Assembly: GCA_963969395.1 (NCBI GenBank)
Contig: OZ017800.1
Span: 11,936,479 to 12,000,478, forward strand
Length of the DNA: 64,000 bases
Reading direction: 5' to 3'
Source of the DNA: Pseudoscleropodium purum
Taxonomy: Eukaryota > Streptophyta > Bryopsida > Hypnales > Brachytheciaceae
Positions within the stretch are counted from its first letter, which is position 1; every line of letters starts with the position of its first letter. Shown here one piece after another: positions 1 through 11,780 of this stretch. A program made the translations under genes and the position numbers. The notes beneath the pieces were generated by a model. That model was not told the origin of the DNA and did not search any database. It saw only the letters and a list, made by a program, of their open reading frames with translations.

Positions 1-710
1 GATGACCTCTATTTTTAGAAAGTTTGAAGAGCTACCGTAGGATGTTCGAGCAACTATTCTAAAGAAGTTTGACTACGGCTACCACTTGAGGAAGTTTGAA
101 TAGCTAAGCTTATCTTGCGGATGTTTGAACAACTATCATGAGGAAGCTTGATGGCCGTAATTTTGAGGAAGTTTGATGGCCGCTATTTTGAAGAAGTTTG
201 AAGAACTACCCTATGGAAGTTTGAAGAGCTACCTTGAGGATTTTTGAGTAACTATCTTAAAGAAATTTGATTGTGGCTACTACTTGAGGAAGTTTGAATA
301 ACTAAGCTTATCATGAGGAAGTTTGATGGCCGGTATTTTGAGGAAGTTTGAAGAGCTACCTTGAGGATTTTTTAGCAACTATCCTAAAGAAGTTTGACAA
401 TGGCTATTGCTTGTGAAAGTTGGAATTGCTATGTACCTTAACAAAGTTGGAAGAGCTATTTATCCTAAGGAAGATTGAAGAGCTACCATGAAGAAGTTTG
501 AATAGCTACTATAGGGAAGTTTGAAAGCCTATTATGAGGAAGTTTGAGGAGCTACCCTAAAAGAGTTTGAAATCAAATAGCTACAACAAAAAAGTTTAAG
601 TAGCTATCCTAAAGAAGTTTGACGACAACTACCTTGAGGAAGTTTGAGGAGCTATGTACCTTGAGGAAGTTTATTTAGCTATTCACCTTGAGAAAGTTTG
701 ACGACAATTA
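1..710. repeat. degenerate short tandem repeat block
   Basis: The first 0.7 kb is made of imperfect units of roughly 25-30 bases built on the theme gaggaagtttgaagagctac, with variants such as aaagaagtttgacgacggctacc. Units vary in length and sequence, so this is an old minisatellite-like array. It runs off the left edge, so its full size is unknown. No coding frame is preserved through it. Confidence 0.75.
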
Positions 711-1087
711 GAAAAAGACCAAATTAATAAATTAAAAATATTATTTCTAGTTTAAGTAAATTTATGAGTTTTTTTGTTTTCATCCAAAGGGTAACATGCA
801 ATTATATGTACCTTAAAGAAGTTTAATAGTAGCTACCTTATTCAGCATGAATACTACAATTAAAGACAGAGACTTTGGTAGTATAGCTTCTTGTTTGTAT
901 TGGACCAACTTAATCCAATGGGTACCTTGAGGTAAACCAAATTTTCCTAAAATTGAAGATGTGCTATAATAAAAGTAAAACGGTCCAAATTGGTTTGCTT
1001 GCACAATTCAAATTCCAAAGTTATCTACAATGAAATCGTTGATCTTGAAATTAGAAGAAAGATGTGGTTGGTAATGAATTGTGCAAG
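711..1087. other. AT-rich intergenic DNA, nothing recognised
   Basis: AT-rich sequence between the tandem repeat block and the first dispersed repeat copy. The short open frames here show no recognisable protein. Confidence 0.5.
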
Positions 1088-2120
1088 AGGCATGAAGGTG
1101 ATTAAAAAAACTTAGAAAATGACAAAAAAATCCCACCATTTCTACTTGTTTTCTTTGGATGAGATGTCCACTTGAAATTCTACATGGGCAAAATAAATAA
1201 TGATTCCTAAGTAGGTATTCTAGGATATTTCTTTTTTGGACACCTCTTTTAGATAGGCCCAATCATATTTCATTGGACCATGATGCACCAAATCTCACAT
1301 CCATAGACTTTGCCTATTTAATAGATTTTGGATCTCACATTGTCAAATTAAAAAAATCAAATTGCAAGTTTCTCTATCCAAATAAAAATGTGTTACTTTT
1401 GTATTTAATTTTCCATATGATCTTCAATTCAATATTCTATATATAGTATTTTTGGTTAAAAAAACTAAAAATATTATTTGAAAATCTCAGAATACCGCAT
1501 CTATATCCACAAGTCACAATTGCATTAAATGTATTCTTATGAATGATGGCCTCCATTGCTTTTAATCTCTAAAGGATCAAGATGTTCAAAATTCAATAAC
1601 AAATGAATACAAATATGTCCCAAGCATACATAATCTTTGTCTTTTCATCCATCTAAATGTTTGTAGGTTTTTGTGTTTGTTCATTTTCATCTCTATAGTG
1701 TAGATTTTTAAAACTTGTCTTTGCAGATATTTTGTAATTCAAAGGGGACAAGTATATTTGACCTCAAAATGTAACTTTTTCCATTTTTTTTCCATTTCCA
1801 TTTTTTTTTTGTTTTAAAATTTTAAAAAAGAAATTTTGACAACAGCCATTTCTAAATTGTTGGGGGAACAACACCAAAAACAGGTTTGAAACAACCCTCC
1901 ATGCCCCCCAAAAAACATGTAATGGGCATCATTAAATTACTCTTCTTTGTTGGATTTTCTAATATGTCTTCACAATTTTGGAATTTTGGACTATCCTTTG
2001 ATCTTTAACTACTAGAAGACCAAACATTCAAATTTTGAACAATAGATGAATGCAAACATGTTCCAAGCATAGCATAGAAACTTGTTTGTTTTCATCTATC
2101 TAAATGTTTGCACATTCTCG

Positions 2121-2833
<713 letters not shown>

Positions 2834-3223
2834 TACTAGTTGTCTAACAATTTGTATGGGATAGATTTTTAAACTTTTCTTAGCAAATATTCTACACTTC
2901 AAGAAATACAAATTCTTTTGACCTCAAAAACTAATCAACTTTAAATTTTAAAAACAGCCACTCATAAACAACTTGAACAAAGAAGTAAAACAAAAATCTC
3001 AAAAATATTGCCATAATTAGGACTTAACATTTTGAATTTGAATTTGAATTTTTGTGAAAATTACTGTTATTCAACCAATAATAAATTTTAGAAGGAGTTT
3101 CTAATTTTTGCTTTCAATTTTCATAGAAAAATATTGGTTTAGAGTAATAAATGATCTAACTCAATATGGATATGGACCTATGAATCACATTCTACAATAT
3201 TTGTTTGAAAGTCATCATCATTA

Positions 3224-3577
3224 AGGTAGGAACACCTTAACCAATACTGTATCCATAGTTTGATGATAAAGTTCCCTTAAAGTGTCTCCAAATGTACCTT
3301 GAAACCGTGTCCATACTTAATTATGGTTGGTGGACTCTAATTGTTTTAGATTTTGGTGCTAGAATCGAGGCAGATTTTGTAGAGTGTGGTTTATGATGCC
3401 CTATGCAGTTCTACTTTGGAAATTTATAGAAATTAGATGCTGTATCCAAAAATTTTAAACTTTTTTTTGAAAATTCATGATTTTCAATTACTAATATCAA
3501 ATAAATATTTTTTCTAGAAAAAGTTGCCTTCAACTATGCTGAATTGCTTAAACTAACGGTTATGGGTGTTCCTACTT
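3224..3577. mobile_element. 354-bp MITE at a TA site
   Basis: The element starts AGGTAGGAACACC and ends GGTGTTCCTACTT, an inverted repeat that continues inward to about 20 bases (TTAACC against GGTTAT). It is flanked by TA on both sides. The paralogous repeat (near 24207-24213) reads catcactaaatcattt without it, so the TA target was present before insertion. TA duplication and size fit a Tc1/mariner-like MITE. No coding capacity. Confidence 0.65.
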
Positions 3578-3815
3578 TAAATCATTTAAACTTTTGAACC
3601 ATTATGCACTAATAGATAGAAATAATAAATATTTTGTGCTACTAATAGTCTCTACAAAGTTTACACTAAGACCATATAGAGTATCATTACAATTTTGTGA
3701 TGGATGTCTATGCTTTCCATGGTAGAACCACAACCGTTCTATCCCACTAGAATTTAGTGAAACAAAACAAAAACAATGTAACCGGAAACCTCTATTCTAG
3801 GTAAACAACAATATT

Positions 3816-4323
3816 AGTTTAGTTAACAAAACCAATACAACTTGACATCCCCAAACTTTAATTGTGTTATAAAGTGTGAATGCGAATATGGATAGGATTT
3901 GAAAACTCAAATTTCAAAAGCATAGTTGATGGGAGAATTGATGCCTAGTTTTAGTCCAAAAGATAAAGCTAATAATTGAAATTATAAATATATAGAATAG
4001 AAATGATATAAACTAATTGGTGATAAAAGTAAGATTAATTTTTTTATATTGTTTAAAGTAATGTGAACTTAAAAATGGATTTGTACAAATTATTTCAATA
4101 ATGGAATCAAAATCTAGAAACATTAAATTTTTATAAATAAATAAATGTATGTATATATATAAATATAGAATACAGTTTTTTTTAATTTGATTTTATTGCA
4201 TAATTTTCTTATATAATTAGTTTTACATAAAAATAAACTTTGATTTTATTGCATGTATAGTTAGGCATTGTATTTGGAAGTTTTAATGTACAATATGTTG
4301 ATTTTTGATACTCTAGCCAATAA
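3816..4323. other. AT-rich intergenic DNA, nothing recognised
   Basis: Very AT-rich sequence with no gene, RNA or repeat boundary that I can support. Confidence 0.5.
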
Positions 4324-4633
4324 ATGGACAATTTCATTAAAATGGTGGTATTCTATTAATTTGTCACTTTTAGCAATTCATACCACATAGTGTGAACTAT
4401 TTTTTTTGTACTAGAATTTATACTAGTATTAGATTTTTTAAATCTACATATCTTCTAGATATCTAAGATCTATACCAATTATAGATTTTCAAATTGCTCA
4501 GTCTAATACGTATGATAGTCCTAGATTTTTGAAATCTAAAACTGACCGAGATATTAGCAATGTATACTTGTTCTAGACATCAAAATGTGAAAATGGCACA
4601 TAGAATACTGTCATTTTTAATGAAATTTACCAT
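4324..4633 (-). mobile_element. 310-bp MITE (ATGGCCAATTT family), copy 1
   Basis: The termini read ATGGACAATTTCATTAAAAT and, inverted, ATGGTAAATTTCATTAAAAA. The reverse complement aligns over its whole length with 57197-57505 and 58468-58776. Shared internal blocks include gacatctaggacaagtatac and tagatttcagaaatct. Flanks are ATAA and ACAA, an imperfect 4-bp duplication. Non-coding. Confidence 0.8.
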
Positions 4634-4699
4634 ACAAGCATTTGTAATACCATACTTTGTTTCTTCACCTGTAATTTTTTTCTAAATATGATCTATTAA

Positions 4700-5623
4700 C
4701 CCTTAAAGGACCAACATGTGTTTTTTGACTACATAGAAATCTTGGGGAGGTATTTGTGATTGAAAATTTCCATATTTGTGGCCCAAATTTTAAAAGGTGG
4801 GGACAAGTATTATCTTTCATATGCACAACATTTCATGACGTTTAGAAATATGAATAAAAAGTTATGGCATAATATATTGTTTTTTTCATAAATAGAAAGT
4901 CTAAACAGATCAGAAAAAAAAATCACTTTTTTCAAAGACAAAAATTTGAAATTGGTTTTCAAGAGTTATAAATATATAGAACGCTTTGAATAATTCTATT
5001 TTGATCAATGAGTGAAAAGTTAAGAGGATGTTTTGTATGTGGGTAGTTATGGATTCTCTACTCTAAAATAAACTTTGGAGTCTTTTATCTTACCCAATTT
5101 TCAATATTTTTGTACAAAAAATAAAATTACAAGTGTAGATTATTTATTGCAACCGTTTGGATTGGCATTTTTCAATTCCATAATTAGATTCTTAAGCAAT
5201 TTAATATTTTGAATCATTTTCTACTATTGTCTACTTACTAATTTTTTCCTATATATTGTATTGTACAATTTCAAATGATTTGAAATTTTTTGAGCATGAG
5301 GCCAATTTGTTTAGGAAAATGAATCCAAAGAATCAACATGATTTTGGACATTTTTTTTTTATTGAAAAGTGAGCTCAGGAAATGTAGCAACTTTGTTTTT
5401 CTTCGGCCCAAAAAATGATTTCAGTGAATTTGAATGCTTATATCTTGTAATCTATACAATAGAAATTTATCCAATTTTTACCACACATTTTCAAGCCAAC
5501 ATAATAAAAGATCCTACAATTACATGTGTTATCAAAAGGGTTTTTTCAAAAATTTGGTATTTGTACTAAAAATGGCAATGTTTGAGCATTTTTGGTAAAT
5601 TTGTAGTCATGGAACTTTTGAAG
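4700..5623 (+). mobile_element. TTAA-site element, family A, full copy (924 bp)
   Basis: The left end reads TTAA then CCCTTAAAGG, and the right end reads TTTTGAAG then TTAA. The body aligns with 13141-14054 in the same orientation and with 5669-6594 in inverted orientation. Landmarks are aattttcaatatttttg, aatttgaatgcttatatctt and tcatggaa near the right end. TTAA flanks with C-rich start termini are the signature of piggyBac-type insertion, so this is probably a non-autonomous piggyBac-like element. The open frame at 5369-5569 shows no recognised protein. Confidence 0.7.
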
Positions 5624-5668
5624 TTAATGAATTTGATTTAGTAGTAGGTGTTGATAGTTGTTGTTTAA

Positions 5669-6594
5669 CCCCCTAAGGTTTTTGACGATATTTTCACCAA
5701 ATACACTCAAAAACTGCCATTTCTAGTACAAATACCAAATTTTAGAAAAAAAAAAACATTTTTGGACACATGTTACCATAGCGTTTTGTATTACATTGGT
5801 TTGAAAAGATATGGAAAAGATTTCCAAATTTTCCACAATGTAGATTGCAAGATACTAGCATTTGAATTGACAAAAATCCTTTTGGGGTTCTACCAAAACC
5901 AAGCAGTTGTACTTCACAAGGTCTCATATGTATGAAAAACATCTCAAAGAGTGGTGCTTCTTTGGAAGCATTCTTCAAGGCAAGTTGGCTATATTCTTGA
6001 AAAAATTCAAATCATTTAGAATTATACAACATATAAGAAAAAAATAGTAAGTAGAAAGTAGTAGAAGATGATTCAAAATATTGAATTGTTAAGAATTTAG
6101 TTATGGAATTGAAAAATGTCAATTCCAATGGTTTTATTGTTACAATAAATCATCTATATTTTCTTCTTTTTTATTTAAAAATATTGAAAATTGAGTTAAA
6201 TAAAAGACTTCAAAGTTTATTTTAGAGCAGAGAATCCACAATTGCCCGCAATCTAAAATTCCTCATAAGTCATAACTTTCATCCCATTGATCAAAATGGA
6301 ATGATTCAAAGCTTTCCACACATATATAAGTCTAGAAAGCCAATGTTAAATTTTTATTTCTTAAAAAAGAAATTTTTTTAAGAATTATTTTTGAATTGTT
6401 TGGCTTGCCTATCAAGCAATGAAAATCACATTACATGCAATAACTTCTTAACCTCATAGTAAAAAATTATGAAATTTTTTGGGCCTTAAAGCTTTTGGGA
6501 GATACATGTTTTGTAAAAATTTCAATGAAAAAGAATAGAAATTCCATTTGTAGTAAACTATATAGTTAAAAAGCACAATTTAGGGCTTTAGGGG
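5669..6594 (-). mobile_element. TTAA-site element, family A, inverted copy (926 bp)
   Basis: Flanked by TTAA at 5665-5668 and 6595-6598, starting CCCCCTAAGG and ending TTTAGGGG. The body is the reverse complement of 4700-5623 with many substitutions. Only 45 bases separate the two, so together they form an inverted repeat with arms of about 0.92 kb. No intact coding frame. Confidence 0.75.
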
Positions 6595-6659
6595 TTAATG
6601 AGTGGTGTTCAAATGTGATTTTAATTAATTGGTGAGAATTGTATCTTTGTTTTATTCCA

Positions 6660-7780
6660 TACATAAATCTACATTAAAATCTCCATGAATATAAATAGGA
6701 CATGTTGATGATACTTTAGTGCTTCTACAAGTGTCCACAATGATGCAATATTTTTGTCTTTGCATAAATGAGTATTAGCCAAACATGTTAAAGTTCCAAC
6801 TTTTGCATTTGAAAATTTTGTCCAAATATATTTTTTTGAATTTTTGATAGATGATGTCTTGAGAAGATTGTCATCTTTACCAATTAAACCATCATGTGTA
6901 GCATATATCCATGTACAAAGTTCTATTAGCACGTCTTTTTTACTTTTGTTATCATATGCAATCCAACACTTCAGCTAGGATCATCAAAAATTTCAATTGA
7001 TGTAAGCAAAGAAGGTTGTTGAATATCAATTTCTTTTAAATAATACATAGGTCCTCTATTTGGATAAAAAAAAACTTTAATGTTATGTATTGTTGTATCT
7101 TTATTCATTTAAAATAAATGTGAAAAAGTGCAATATTTGGAGGTGATATTAACCAAATGAATAGATCATATGAACATCTCCAATGGTGTGAGATATTTTT
7201 TGAAACCTATTCGATGCATCAATAAACATTGGATCATTTTATCAAATCACAACAATTAGCTAATGACATTTTATACATTTATATTAAAAATTGTGTGCTG
7301 AAGAATTTAGTCCATGATTTTGTTTTTGAAAAATCCATTTATTTCTAACTAAAGGCACTTGATAAAATCACTACAAACTATAACATCTAGTCTACCAAAA
7401 AATTTGTTTTGAATATGTTTAATAGAACAAGGTCTTTGGTCAATTGCACCCAATATCCTTGCTCCAATAAGCAATACTTAATCTATTACAAATAATTTTA
7501 TTTGTTCATTACTTAGCAATTTCGATGATGATTTTTCAATGCTTGATAATGATTGATTTATTGGAATGTATAAAGTTGAATGAATAATGCATCCATCTAT
7601 ATTCCATGCACCTTTTTTTGGTACATGCCATCAATAATGCTTTTAGCTTTAAAGGATTGTGAGAGTTTTCATCTTTACTCTTAAAATGGGTCAAGAACAA
7701 CCATGTTTTTGGTTGTGATTTGTAAAACTTCTCTAGGCATGTGTCTAAGTATGGTCCATTGTGCCTTCCAAACAATGAAG
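6660..7780 (-). pseudogene. decayed PIF1-like DNA helicase (transposon remnant)
   Basis: Reading the minus strand and allowing frameshifts and stops, the helicase motifs appear in the right order. First comes KALLMACTKK (about 7640), then NIDGCIIHSTLYIP (about 7600-7560, the conserved G-TIHS block). FVID followed by a stop and LLIGARIL comes next (about 7490-7450, the DEVSMIG region). DVIVCSDF follows (about 7330, the motif III region GDFxQxPPV), then NDPMFIDASNRF (about 7220). Towards the C-terminus ATHDGLIGKDDN, YIWTKFSNAKVGTL and SLWTLVEAL lie at 6890-6720. PIF1 enzymes are superfamily 1B 5'-3' DNA helicases. Many plant-genome copies belong to mobile elements. I cannot find a Walker A motif, and there are several stops, so it is dead. 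Family call by recalled consensus. Confidence 0.7.
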
Positions 7781-9601
7781 TTTACTAACTTCCTAGGTAG
7801 ATTAAACTACAAGAGAAAATGAGTAAAACATTAAAACATAACAAACTTTGGTTACAATGTCTTTTTAATATTAAAGTGCCAAAATCCAAAATTAATTAAT
7901 TTAAAATTAGAAATCAAAGTCTGCCATTTCTGAAATGGTAAAATTTATCCCAATTAGAGTTTTCTGGAAGAAACTATAACCAAATGAAGTTTGGCGTTGG
8001 AAGAAGAAGTTCAAACTTCATCCATGGATTTCTATTGACTCTGAGATTCAAATAGACTTTTCATTTATCATACAAATTTAAGGTCAAATATTTTGTCTAA
8101 GTTTCAATTTTGACTTAGAATAGATGAAGACTCCCTTATTTCATCCAATCCCAATATTAAACCTCATCCCATGTTATATTCTAGAATTTAACTTGGTTTC
8201 CTAAGTATGACCTAGATCTAGAACCTCCTAAACTTCCTAAACTTCTTCTACATGATAATAAATTATAATTATTCTTTAGTTGTCTTCAAAAGATTCAAAA
8301 TTATTATTTAATTATTTTTTAGGATTCTATATTTCTTCTCCTAGCTTATTTTTTAGAAATTTAGTATTTGTTCTTTGCACGGTCTAAAATTTACTATCTA
8401 GAATGATAAAACATGTAGAGTTTGGACTTTTTTAGTGAAAATTATGGTTAGATGAAGTTTGACCGCTAATCAGTACTTCAAAACTTCATTTGTTAATTTC
8501 TATCAATCTACAACTTCAAAATAATTTTTATTTATACTTTTGAACTTTGAATTCAAACAAAATTATAATTTTCTAATTCTACCTTCTTTGGATGAACTTT
8601 ATTGCTTCTCATGCATTCTTACAACCAAACTTCATTCGTTGATATCTCATTTGTTTTAAATCTATTTCTTAAATTTAATGTGTTTTCGAAAATCTCTAGA
8701 AATTTCCTATAATTTTATGAATTCGAACATGAAAAAAACTACTTCTAGAGGTCTAAATCAAGATTATAACTTCTACTATGTGTTTAATTTTTTTTATTAA
8801 AAAATATTGAAGAAATGGTTGACTTAAACACTTACCTTAGAGTTGACTTCATCCATGAGGTGTTTGAAGATTGTCTCGGCAATCCCAATCATTCTCCATC
8901 TTGTCCCCTTTTTATAACTTGCTCACCCCTGATGTTAATAATTTGTAGTATAATTTGTGGTTCAATTATATTTCAATCTAACTTTCTACTTCCCTAAGTT
9001 CTAAGTTTCTTCTATTCACATCCTTAGACTTATAGCTTTTATACTTCATCTTTTCTTTCTACCTTCATATCCTTCCATTTCCTTTACTTGCAATTATTGA
9101 AGTGAAATTATTGACTTCACAAAAGTAGATGCTATTCAATACCCAAAATCAATCAGTAAGTTGTCTAAAAGTCTTGTTCTTCTACTTTGAATTGAGAATC
9201 AATAATTGAGTCAATGAGTTTTGTATGCCTAACTCACATTCTTCCTTGATTTTTTGTAATCTCTATCTTCTTGCTATGATTCCACATATATTAAATCATC
9301 TTTTTATTTTCTTACTAGATTTTCACACTCAACACTTCATCCTCCCCCTTTCTCTTCACTAGTTTGGTTTTCTATGCATACTTTTTTTTTCAAAACAAGC
9401 ACCTAAAACTTCTCCTATTCCTTGGACTTTGCTTGCTTAGAACAGTCCTAACTTCTTTAAACTTCTATTATTCAAAAATGTATCTAATCTCCCTAAACTT
9501 GTTATTAAAAAATGGACCTTGACTTCTCTAGACTTTGATATTTGGAAATGGATCCCAACAGCCCTAGCTCAACCTCAACACTCTTACCTTGGACTTCAAT
9601 A
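7781..9601. other. AT-rich intergenic DNA, nothing recognised
   Basis: AT-rich sequence upstream (minus-strand sense) of the helicase remnant. It may include further decayed parts of the same transposon, but no motif is readable. The 60-residue plus-strand open frame at 8815-8997 has no recognisable features. Confidence 0.4.
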
Positions 9602-9824
9602 CACTACAAGAGAAAGGGGTGTTTTAAATGAGTTTTTAAGTAAAATCCTAGACATAAGATTTTAAATAATGACTTTTAAGGAGATTTTAAGCAAAATTTT
9701 ACTTAAAACACATGTATTTCTAATAAATTTTTGCTAAAAATCTCCTTAAAGGTCATTACTTAAAATCTTATCTCTAGGACTATACTTAAAAATTCACTGA
9801 AAACACCCCCTTTCTCTTGTAGTG
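9602..9824. mobile_element. 223-bp CACTA (EnSpm) MITE
   Basis: Starts CACTACAAGAGAAAGGGG and ends CCCCTTTCTCTTGTAGTG, with inverted complementarity continuing inwards over nearly the whole element. It is flanked by ATA at 9599-9601 and 9825-9827. CACTACAAGA termini and a 3-bp target duplication are diagnostic of CACTA/EnSpm elements. It is non-coding and must be moved by a transposase from elsewhere. Confidence 0.92.
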
Positions 9825-9827
9825 ATA

Positions 9828-11159
9828 CCCCTATTTTAGTTGCAATATCTTAATTAGCAAGTATTAGCTTGCAGAGTTTTGACTAAGGGGAGCTCTTAGT
9901 GGCTAGCTAGCTTTAGATTTTATCATTAGGCATTAGTTTTTGATGGTTGGGCTCTAAGTTGATGGTTGGACTTTGGTTTTTGATGGATGGGGTCTAATTT
10001 TAGATATCTAGGATATACTAGGTTATTAAAGGTTGATGGTATACTAAATTTTCTAATGGAAATTCTATAAAGACAAATATTTCATTTAAATTTGGCTCTT
10101 GATTTTGTAGAAAAATATGTCCATTGGAATCAAAACTTTGCCATAATAACAAAATGATATGAAAAGATAAGGAATATGGAAGCTAAAATTTTGTTGTAAT
10201 AACAAAAGATACTAATAGATAGGGAACATGAAAGCCAAAACTTTGCTAAAATTCTTGAGGTAAAAGGAATGTTAGTACAATTTGGACAAAACAAGTTGGT
10301 ACAACTCAAACACAAGTCTCACCATATAGACATAGTGCATAGTGACAGAGAGGTTCCAAAAGCCCCACTTGAATTAAATAATTCAGATCGAGTCCCCCCA
10401 TCATATAAAAGTCACCTTTACTCATATTAAAGAATTGAAAAGGAGAAAAATATAAAAATTAATATACACATGTGCAGGGCTACAAGAATGAAGTGTATGA
10501 AAGGAAATAAGCATTGTAGAATTTAAAACCAACAAAGTATTAGCATCCAAAAAATTGTGAATACATTTTTCTAACACATGGAAAAAAATGTTCAAATGGT
10601 TGAAACTACAATACAAAACTATTGTAAACAATTGTCACGATCATTGAAGACTATAGGAATGAACATGACATCACTTGTGTCAATGGAAGTCTAAGAAGAG
10701 GTGCAAAGAACATATACTATAAGTTTTGCAACATTTTGATTGTCTTCAACCACGATGACATCGTCAGTAGGCTGCCATGAATCATCCAAACAATATTTGT
10801 CAGCAACCAAATTAATAAATGAAAAAGCTTTGAAAACATTACAACAAGATGATGGAAAACAAAGTTGAAGAATACATAAGTAAAACAATACCTAGAACCA
10901 CATAAGCACATAGCGTTCCTTTTCAAGCATCATTTAAGACAACTGCTAGTCTTTGCCGCCCCAAGTTAGCGAGCTGTGAATGGGGATTGGTGTAAGATCT
11001 ACATTACATCATCCATTGTCACAAAGTTTGGTTCCATGATGCACTTCTACAACGTTGAGGCCTTAGTGTAATCCATTCTACTCTAGCAAATAAGTAGAAC
11101 CCATGAAGCAAAAGGGATGTACTGACTAGATTGTTGCTTGGGCAAAAGCATGCTGGGAA
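9828..11159. other. intergenic DNA; may hold the rest of a decayed transposon
   Basis: No readable gene. Two overlapping minus-strand frames at 10691-10926 lie just downstream of the HUH-like remnant in its own orientation and could be its continuation, but neither shows a Walker A or other helicase motif. Confidence 0.35.
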
Positions 11160-11780
11160 GTATACTTTCAAATTTCTTTTTCAATTTGTATTTACAGAAA
11201 GTGTGGCCCTCTCAATAAAGTTCTTATAGGTCAAAATGACCCAATTCTTGGCAAACAAAGTACTATGTTTCACATACTCCTCAACCCCTTTTTCAATCTA
11301 TTGATGAGTCACATTGTAGTAGATACAATCAAAGTGTCCATCGCCTCTATCTTTAATGCAGTATCCTAACATGCCAATGAATGTGTAGAAGCCAATGTTT
11401 TTAAGCATTCTACTTAGAATGTAGCATTCCATCCAAGGTAAGCCTTGATTTGTTTGCTTACAATGGCAAAGGATGGTGCCATAATATGGTACACCATCTA
11501 GGATTGGAGTCTACAAAGTGCCCCACCTCTTTCAATAGAATAGAGCCCATTGATACAGTTTGTCTCAAGGAAGTCTTCCATTTTTTTCAAGTACTTCAAA
11601 GGTATGTTAGAGCTACCTATATAAATAGTAATGTTGAGATCCAATTGTTTTGGTGGGATTGGAGGTCTTTTTCGTGGAGATTTTTTAGGAACTCTAGTGG
11701 TAGGTGGTAGGTTTTTGGTAGTGCCTTGTACAAGACCTTGTAGACCTTGTGTTTCTAGTACACTAACATTTAATTGCATA
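11160..11780 (-). pseudogene. possible HUH/Rep-type endonuclease remnant (rolling-circle transposon)
   Basis: On the minus strand, with one frameshift and two stops, a continuous-looking protein can be read. LDLNITIYIGS (about 11640) is a candidate first beta strand. GLYSIERGGALCRLQ (about 11535-11500) falls where HUH enzymes carry the H-x-H motif, here apparently lost. PWMECYILSRMLKNIGFYTF leads to GYCIKDRG (about 11360-11345), whose Y-x-x-K spacing matches the catalytic tyrosine motif of single-tyrosine Rep enzymes. A tail with EEYVKHST and NFIERATL follows. Rep/HUH enzymes nick DNA to start rolling-circle replication or transposition. The tyrosine-lysine pair is seen; the family assignment is inference from motif order. 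It lies on the same strand as the PIF1-like remnant 3.4 kb downstream. Confidence 0.42.

Noticed and set aside
6650..6690. GDFN-like peptide on the minus strand suggesting a LINE endonuclease
   Set aside because: The peptides around and upstream of it fit the C-terminal part of a PIF1-like helicase in the right order, so the four-residue match is probably chance.
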